64,000 nt of DNA, from contig JAAFKA010000016.1 of the NCBI GenBank assembly GCA_013299115.1, positions 56,312 through 120,311 on the forward strand, in the 5' to 3' direction. Both the position numbers and the translations under genes were made by a program. Position 1 is the stretch's first letter, and every line of letters starts with the position of its first letter. Shown here in pieces: positions 59,346 to 64,000 of the stretch. The stretch comes from Cytophagales bacterium. Lineage in GTDB: Bacteria; Bacteroidota; Bacteroidia; Cytophagales; Thermoflexibacteraceae. Under the pieces are notes generated by a model. The model ran no database searches. It was not told the DNA's origin and worked only from the letters and a program-made list of their open reading frames with translations.

Positions 59346-62300
59346 TTGATAACCTATTTTTTTGTCTTACTTTTTGTCTGCTTTGCCCTGCCTTGTAGCT
59401 TGTTGGCACAGCCCCTTCAAATGCAATTTGAGAGAATTGGCGTGAAAGAAGGGTTGTCTGTTCCTACTATTCGCAAGGTAGTTCAAGACCAGCAAGGTTT
59501 TATTTGGGTGGCTACGGCAGACGGGCTGAACAGGTATGATGGTTTGCAGGTGAAAGTATATAGACATTTGGCAAAAGACTCCACTTCTTTGGCTAACAAT
59601 TATGTGCGGACTCTGCTCATAGACTCGCAGCAACGCCTTTGGGTGGGTATGTGGTGGGGTGGACTTTGCCTCTACCAACCCGACAAAGATAGTTTTGTGC
59701 GGTTTGCGAAACAAGAAAAAGACAGCACCTCGTTGAGCCACAACAACGTGAATACGATTTATGAAGACAGGCAAGGCAACATCTGGGTAGGCACATGGGA
59801 AGGGTTGAATCTTTGGCAACCGCAAACCAAAAACTTCAAAAGGTATCTGCACCATGCAAAAATCCCCACTTCTTTGGGTACGGCTTCGGTCAATACCATC
59901 TGCCAAGACACGCAAGACGACCATGTGCTTTGGGTAGGCACGTACTTAGACGGTGTGGACAAATTTAACACCCAAACCCAACATTTTCAGCACTTTAAGC
60001 ACCAACTTAACAACGAGCAAAGCATTACGCATGACGACATACGCGAGGCTTGTGCAGACCGAAAAGGGCAAATTTGGTTTGCTACGCCCCAAGGTTTGAC
60101 TGTTTATGACCCAAAAAAGCAAAGTTTTAGGCGAATACAGCAAGAGAATTATAAGCAAAAAGGGTTGCAAACGAATGACATTTTGAGTCTTCGCTGCGAC
60201 TCTAAGGACAGGTTGTGGATTGGAACAGGGCAGGGCTTGTATTACTATGACGACAAGCAAGATTATTTCTATCACTACGCCAATTCTTCGGAAGACGCCA
60301 TGAGTTTGAGTGAAAATAGCATATTGTGTATTTATGAAGATACTGCAAACATACTTTGGGTAGGCACTTGGGCGGGGCTGAACAAATACAATCCCTTGAC
60401 CAACCAATTACGCACTTTTAAACACAAGGCAGATGACAAAAATAGCTTGGCAAATAATATGGTCTGGTCTATCAATGCAGACTCGCAGGGTGCAGTGTGG
60501 ATTGGCACGCAGCAAGGCGTAAGTTGTTGGAAACCAAAGGAAAACCAATTTTTAAATTATACAATCAATTCGGTTGCACCTTTCAAAATTCCCTACGACA
60601 ACATAGGCGAGGTGCTTTTAGACAAGGAGGGTACACTTTGGATTGGCACGTGGGGTGGCGGTTTGATAGCCATAGATACGGCAACAGGTGCATACAAACA
60701 TTGGCGAACAGACAACAAAAAATATTTGGTTTCGCCTATCAAAAGTGATAATATTCACAATATTTTTCAGGACAGCAAGGGCAGGTTGTGGTTGGGTACT
60801 TTTGGGGCTGGTTTGTATCTGTACGAAAAGCAAAGCCAACAATTTACGCAATTTAATTATGAAATTGGCAACCCAAAAAGTTTAGTAGATGTCAATATTC
60901 GGTTTATTACGGAGGACAAGCAAGGGCGTATTTGGATTGGCACTAATCAAGGACTAAGTTTATTCGATGAAAAAAGCAAGCAATTTGTAAATTTCAAAAA
61001 TGACCCGAATAACCTCAATTCATTGGGTCATCACACTATCAATGCCTTGCACGCACATAGCAACGGCACGCAACTTTGGGTGGGAACTATGGCATCACTG
61101 GATTGCTACAACCTTCAAACTCAACAGTGGAAAAGCTATGCTGTGCAGCCTGATTTGGGTACGGTAAGTGTCAATGCAATTTTGGAAGATGCAAAAGGCA
61201 AACTTTGGCTGGCAACCAGCAAAGGAATCTTGTGTTTTGATACCCAAACGCAACAATTTAAAGTTTATGCCTCCGAAGAAATGCTCAACGGCAACGAACT
61301 GCACCTGAAAGCCTCCGAAAAAACCAAAGACGGCTATATGTTATTTGGCGGTACGAATGGTTTTTTGTACTTCCACCCCGATAGTTTGCAAACCAATACT
61401 TTGCCTGTGCGTATGGTGCTGACGAATTTGCGAATTAACAACGAAATTGTACAAGTTGGCAACTATGAGTTTTTGCCTCGCCACATCAGCCAATTAACTT
61501 CCCTCGATTTATCTCACGACCAGTCTTCATTTACCCTCGACTTTGCGGGTATCAACTACACCTTGCCCCAAAAAAACCAATTTATTTATAAAATTGAAGG
61601 TTTGGAGGACAAGTGGCAACAGTTAGGCAACCAAAATTTCTTGTCTTTTTTGCACCTGCCCAATGGAAGTTATACCTTGTATTTGCAAGGTATCAACAGT
61701 GACGGCGTGAAGTCGGAGGAAGGAATTAAACTAAAAATTACTATCCGCCCTCCTTGGTGGCAAACCACGTGGGCAAAAACTTTGGCTGTGTTGTTGGTGG
61801 CTTTGCTGTTGTATGCTATTTACAAAAGTAGAATCAGGCAAATTAAAACGCAAAAAGAGAAATTGGAACACATTGTTTCGTTGCGTACCCAAGAAATTTT
61901 GAATCAAAAAGAGGAGATTAACGTCATAGCCGAAAATTTGCAACTTGCCAACAACGATATTTTGCAAAAAACAGCAGCCATTCAGCAAGCCTACAATTTG
62001 ATAGAAGTTCAGAACAAAGAAATTACGGACAGTATGCGGTACGCCAGCCGTATTCAACAAGCTATGTTGCCTTTTACGGAGAGAATACAACAAGTTTTTA
62101 GTCCTGAACAGTATTTTATTTTGTATAAACCCAAAGATATTGTAAGTGGAGATTTTTATTGGTTTGAAGCCTCAGCACACAAAGTGGTTTGGGTGGTGGC
62201 AGACTGCACAGGGCATGGTATTCCTGGGGCTTTTATGTCTTTTATTGGTATTGCCTACCTCGAAAACATAGTGATAGCCCAAAAAATATGGAGTCCCAAC

Positions 62301-62870
62301 CAAATTTTGGCTGAGTTGCACAAAGGAATCAACCACGCCTTGAAACAGGCTACTACCGACAACAGAGATGGAATGGATATTGTAATTGTGGTTTTAGACA
62401 AAGCTGAAAATCAAATTGAAAACCAAGTTGAAAGCAAAACAGCAAGCAAAACCAAACAAAATTTTACCACCTTAACGTATAGTGGAGCTATGAATCCTTT
62501 GTATTTTGTTCAAAATCAAACCAATGAACAGACAGGCAAGCAGGAAAAAGTTTTGGTAGAAATCAAGGCAGACAAAATGCCTATTGGTGGCGAAAGTTCG
62601 CAACAACGGAACTACCACAACCACGTAATTCCTCTCGAATCCGCAGGACTAACACACCTATACCTATGTAGTGATGGCTACCAAGACCAATTTGGTGGGG
62701 AGCAAAACAAGAAATTTAAGGTCAAAAACTTCAAGGATTTGTTGCAAGCCGTTCACGAAAAACCAATGGCTCAACAAAAAACAGCCTTAGACCAGACCAT
62801 TACCAAGTGGATAGAAATAGGCAAAGAAACCCAAACAGATGATATTACGGTGGTGGGGGTAAGGTTGTGA
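59346..62870 (+). CDS. propeller sensor with SpoIIE/PP2C phosphatase output
   Basis: About 1174 residues from a TTG start at 59346, chosen because it yields a signal/membrane helix (ITYFFVLLFVCFALPCSLLA); an upstream TTG at 59229 would put the REP-B repeat in the coding sequence. Residues 30-690 are two-component-regulator propeller repeats (GxIWVGTxxGLNxYxP, ten or more), then a Y_Y_Y domain (about 720-790), a transmembrane helix (about 808-828), a coiled coil and a SpoIIE-type phosphatase (about 905-1174: SGDFYWFEA, ADCTGHGIPGAF, RDGMDI, CSDGYQDQFGG, QTDDITVVGV). It senses an extracellular ligand and dephosphorylates a partner, probably an anti-sigma-factor antagonist; none is adjacent. Confidence 0.88.
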   Translation: MITYFFVLLFVCFALPCSLLAQPLQMQFERIGVKEGLSVPTIRKVVQDQQGFIWVATADGLNRYDGLQVKVYRHLAKDSTSLANNYVRTLLIDSQQRLWVGMWWGGLCLYQPDKDSFVRFAKQEKDSTSLSHNNVNTIYEDRQGNIWVGTWEGLNLWQPQTKNFKRYLHHAKIPTSLGTASVNTICQDTQDDHVLWVGTYLDGVDKFNTQTQHFQHFKHQLNNEQSITHDDIREACADRKGQIWFATPQGLTVYDPKKQSFRRIQQENYKQKGLQTNDILSLRCDSKDRLWIGTGQGLYYYDDKQDYFYHYANSSEDAMSLSENSILCIYEDTANILWVGTWAGLNKYNPLTNQLRTFKHKADDKNSLANNMVWSINADSQGAVWIGTQQGVSCWKPKENQFLNYTINSVAPFKIPYDNIGEVLLDKEGTLWIGTWGGGLIAIDTATGAYKHWRTDNKKYLVSPIKSDNIHNIFQDSKGRLWLGTFGAGLYLYEKQSQQFTQFNYEIGNPKSLVDVNIRFITEDKQGRIWIGTNQGLSLFDEKSKQFVNFKNDPNNLNSLGHHTINALHAHSNGTQLWVGTMASLDCYNLQTQQWKSYAVQPDLGTVSVNAILEDAKGKLWLATSKGILCFDTQTQQFKVYASEEMLNGNELHLKASEKTKDGYMLFGGTNGFLYFHPDSLQTNTLPVRMVLTNLRINNEIVQVGNYEFLPRHISQLTSLDLSHDQSSFTLDFAGINYTLPQKNQFIYKIEGLEDKWQQLGNQNFLSFLHLPNGSYTLYLQGINSDGVKSEEGIKLKITIRPPWWQTTWAKTLAVLLVALLLYAIYKSRIRQIKTQKEKLEHIVSLRTQEILNQKEEINVIAENLQLANNDILQKTAAIQQAYNLIEVQNKEITDSMRYASRIQQAMLPFTERIQQVFSPEQYFILYKPKDIVSGDFYWFEASAHKVVWVVADCTGHGIPGAFMSFIGIAYLENIVIAQKIWSPNQILAELHKGINHALKQATTDNRDGMDIVIVVLDKAENQIENQVESKTASKTKQNFTTLTYSGAMNPLYFVQNQTNEQTGKQEKVLVEIKADKMPIGGESSQQRNYHNHVIPLESAGLTHLYLCSDGYQDQFGGEQNKKFKVKNFKDLLQAVHEKPMAQQKTALDQTITKWIEIGKETQTDDITVVGVRL

Positions 62871-63060
62871 TTTTGGTGTCTTACTTATAAAAATCGGTAG
62901 TGGAAAAAAAAGTATGATAGTTTTTTCAACAATAATTGTAATTTTTACAATAAATACATATTTTCATAGCAGCCTCATGGTTCTCTAATTTGCGAGTTGT
63001 CGCACCATTGGAGAAACCACAAGTTTTTCTAACTGTTCTTCTGTTTCTTGACCGAATATA

Positions 63061-63075
63061 GTCGGGAGGCGTACC
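63061..63075. repeat. 15-bp mini-insertion, second type
   Basis: GTCGGGAGGCGTACC, same place and sequence as 4936-4950 in copy 1 (opposite strand). In frame (GTPPD). Confidence 0.65.
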
Positions 63076-63111
63076 TCTGTTATTTCCTTCTATGTCTTTT
63101 GTGTACTCTTT

Positions 63112-63124
63112 TGACTAGGCGTCC
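63112..63124. repeat. 13-bp mini-insertion in transposase
   Basis: TGACTAGGCGTCC; the same at 4869-4881 in copy 1 (opposite strand). Its removal brings ATGGGG next to AAAGAGTACAC and restores the C-terminal frame. Confidence 0.6.
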
Positions 63125-63146
63125 CCCCATTTTATGCTTATTTTTT

Positions 63147-63161
63147 GGCGGAGTGCCGCCC
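63147..63161. repeat. 15-bp hairpin mini-element, absent from copy 1
   Basis: GGCGGAGTGCCGCCC. Copy 1 at about 4838-4850 has no insert here: both align base by base when these 15 bases are skipped (protein KIL-PKNKH against KIL-LGGTP-PKNKH). This is the direct demonstration of presence/absence. Confidence 0.9.
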
Positions 63162-63209
63162 AGCAATATCTTCGCAAAAGCTTTCCAGTTATCAGTACAA
63201 AATTCGTCT

Positions 63210-63224
63210 GGGCGGCAATCCGCT
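63210..63224. repeat. 15-bp hairpin mini-element, CAAT loop
   Basis: GGGCGGCAATCCGCT; removal restores ITVDEFCTDNWKAF in frame. Shared with copy 1 (4784-4798). Confidence 0.75.
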
Positions 63225-63658
63225 ACTGTAATTTTATTTGTTGCTAATTGTGCATACAAGTTTTTGATAGTGTCCTCACTCGTGTCACCAAAAACATAAC
63301 CTACTATTTCACTATTTTGCGGGCAATAAGCATAGAGAAGCCATTTTTTATTATTTTTACTACCAACATAAGTCCAAAATTCATCAATTTGTAAACTTTT
63401 ATAATGCTGTTTTTGTGGTTTAATATCTAAAGTTTCTGCATAATCAACCAGTGTATGTAAAATGTAAGGTTTACTAAGCTGGTGGCAGCCCCCTTCAAAG
63501 ATATTTTCTATATCTGTGATGCCTGAATTACGGCAAAGTGCTTTTGTAACTAATTTTTTAATGACAGGATTTGCACCATTTTTTTTGTACGTTAATTGAA
63601 ACTGTTTTTTACAAGTACGGCATAAAAAGTTTTGAATACCAGTTGTTTTTTTACCATT

Positions 63659-63673
63659 GGGCGGCACTCCGCT
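63659..63673. repeat. 15-bp hairpin mini-element in zinc-finger region
   Basis: GGGCGGCACTCCGCT; removal restores KINKNGKKTTGIQNFLC. Copy 1 has diverged sequence in this place without the CACT hairpin. Confidence 0.8.
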
Positions 63674-63718
63674 TTTATTTATTTTTGTACCTTGACAATG
63701 AGGACAAGTTAGCATAAT

Positions 63719-63733
63719 TGTGGAGTGCCACCC
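63719..63733. repeat. 15-bp hairpin mini-element, GTGG variant
   Basis: TGTGGAGTGCCACCC, four bases before the transposase ATG (minus strand), counterpart of 4440-4454. Confidence 0.75.
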
Positions 63734-63810
63734 AGTATAATTTTAGACGGTTTTACAAAGATAACTAACTCATTGTCAATTACTTAGATTATCATTTTTT
63801 TACCACTACC

Positions 63811-63956
63811 AAAGTTTTGAATACCTGTTGACTTTTTGGCATATCGTACGATTTTAGAGATTTTACACAAATAACTAGCTCATTATCAATATATTAGGCT
63901 ATCATTTTTTACTACTACCGACTATTATACTTTTTTACCACTACCCCCAAATAAAA
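63811..63956 (-). mobile_element. nested remnants of the IS1-like family
   Basis: Read on the minus strand: GGTAGTGGTAAAAAAGTATA, then after a few bases a second end GGTAGTAGTAAAAAATGATA, a diverged leader (ATGAGCTAGTTATTTGTG…) and a fragment CAACAGGTATTCAAAAC of the zinc-finger coding region, then directly the end of copy 2. The leader lacks both mini-insertions found in the other copies. Confidence 0.8.
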
Positions 63957-64000
63957 CAACCGACTTTTTCCCTTTCAGAGAACAAAGTCGGTTACTTTTG

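Larger units (their letters stand above)
62926..63715 (-). pseudogene. IS1-family transposase with frame-shifting mini-insertion
   Basis: ATG at 63715: MLTCPHCQGTKINK, then SGVPP (mini-element), NGKKTTGIQNFLCRTCKKQF (zinc finger), the catalytic blocks QIDEFWTYVGSKNNKKWLLY, GYVFGDTSEDT and CTDNWKAFAKIL, and stop at 63080 in the frame of the first part. The C-terminal block TKDIEGNN…RNRRTVRKTCGFSN…NHEAA continues in another frame to TGA at 62926, because a 13-base insertion (63112-63124) breaks the frame. After removal of it the reading is MGKEYTKDIEGNN as in IS1. Active transposase would need frameshifting, which is not excluded. Confidence 0.85.
62896..63810 (-). mobile_element. IS1-like insertion sequence copy 2
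   Basis: A 915-bp element with terminal inverted repeats GGTAGTGG(A/T)AAAAAA…TGATA at both ends; the transposase reads on the minus strand. It is the longer copy and has the central region lost in copy 1. It carries four members of the 15-bp mini-element family, two further mini-insertions and the possible 15-bp insert also noted at 4676. No direct target repeat is visible; the right end abuts another remnant. Confidence 0.85.

Noticed and set aside
1..64000. tRNA, rRNA, riboswitch or replication origin
   Set aside because: No cloverleaf with a T-loop motif (GTTCRANNC), no rRNA-like segment, no recognisable riboswitch core and no DnaA-box cluster was noticed by reading; a covariance-model search was not possible.

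Overview
The window (about 37-40% G+C by eye) looks like a chromosomal segment of a filamentous or gliding member of the Bacteroidota, probably Cytophagia/Cytophagales-like. The evidence is a gldK-gldL-gldM type IX secretion/gliding locus, a giant lamin-tail surface protein with a secretion-type C-terminal domain, promoters of the TAnnTTTG (-7) kind, a DUF5606 protein, a long NusB, a degenerate dihydroorotase-like protein and a membrane pyrophosphatase. No rRNA, tRNA or CRISPR array was recognised.

Layout. 0.04-4.1 kb: a membrane protein, a thioesterase, a ketopantoate-reductase-like gene, two DinB-fold genes and a TetR regulator with two matching operators. 4.3-9.4 kb: an accessory zone with a broken IS1-like copy, a truncated phospholipase-D gene, a nuclease+methyltransferase fusion, an antitoxin with an internally deleted PIN toxin, and an IS30 remnant. 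9.6-17.1 kb: the 2480-residue lamin-tail protein. 17.5-20.6 kb: comB, purS, mvaD and a secreted protein. 21.2-25.6 kb: gldKLM without gldN. 25.7-33.3 kb: housekeeping genes (dihydroorotase-like, desaturase, LolD-type ATPase, nusB, DUF192, rpmF, DUF177). 33.4-36.5 kb: an AT-rich island of overlapping genes (TIGR04255 type, two unknowns, a broken AAA ATPase, one unknown). 36.6-38.8 kb: hppA. 39.0-45.5 kb: a probable zinc-starvation module (His-rich lipoprotein, MerC, AztD-like protein, ABC exporter-type transporter) carrying three copies of a Zur/Fur-like palindrome. 46-54.9 kb: tsf, universal stress protein, thioredoxin, dapF, GAF protein, M3 peptidase and a lipoprotein. 55.2-57.0 kb: an AAA ATPase/TOPRIM-like pair resembling abortive-infection systems. 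57.1-62.9 kb: aspartate kinase and a propeller/SpoIIE sensor. 62.9-64 kb: a second IS1-like copy and nested remnants of the same family.

Intergenic spaces are crowded with short palindromic repeats of at least six families. The most unusual signal is a set of 15-bp hairpin sequences (consensus GGGCGGCACTCCGCY, loop CACT or CAAT) sitting inside genes. Removing any one of those within genes restores the expected reading frame and, where the family is known, the expected protein motif. The two IS1-like copies of the window differ by presence or absence of one of them, and by a second, different mini-insert. They occur in two unrelated transposases and a phospholipase-D gene, in both orientations. 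They behave like extremely small mobile or inserted elements.
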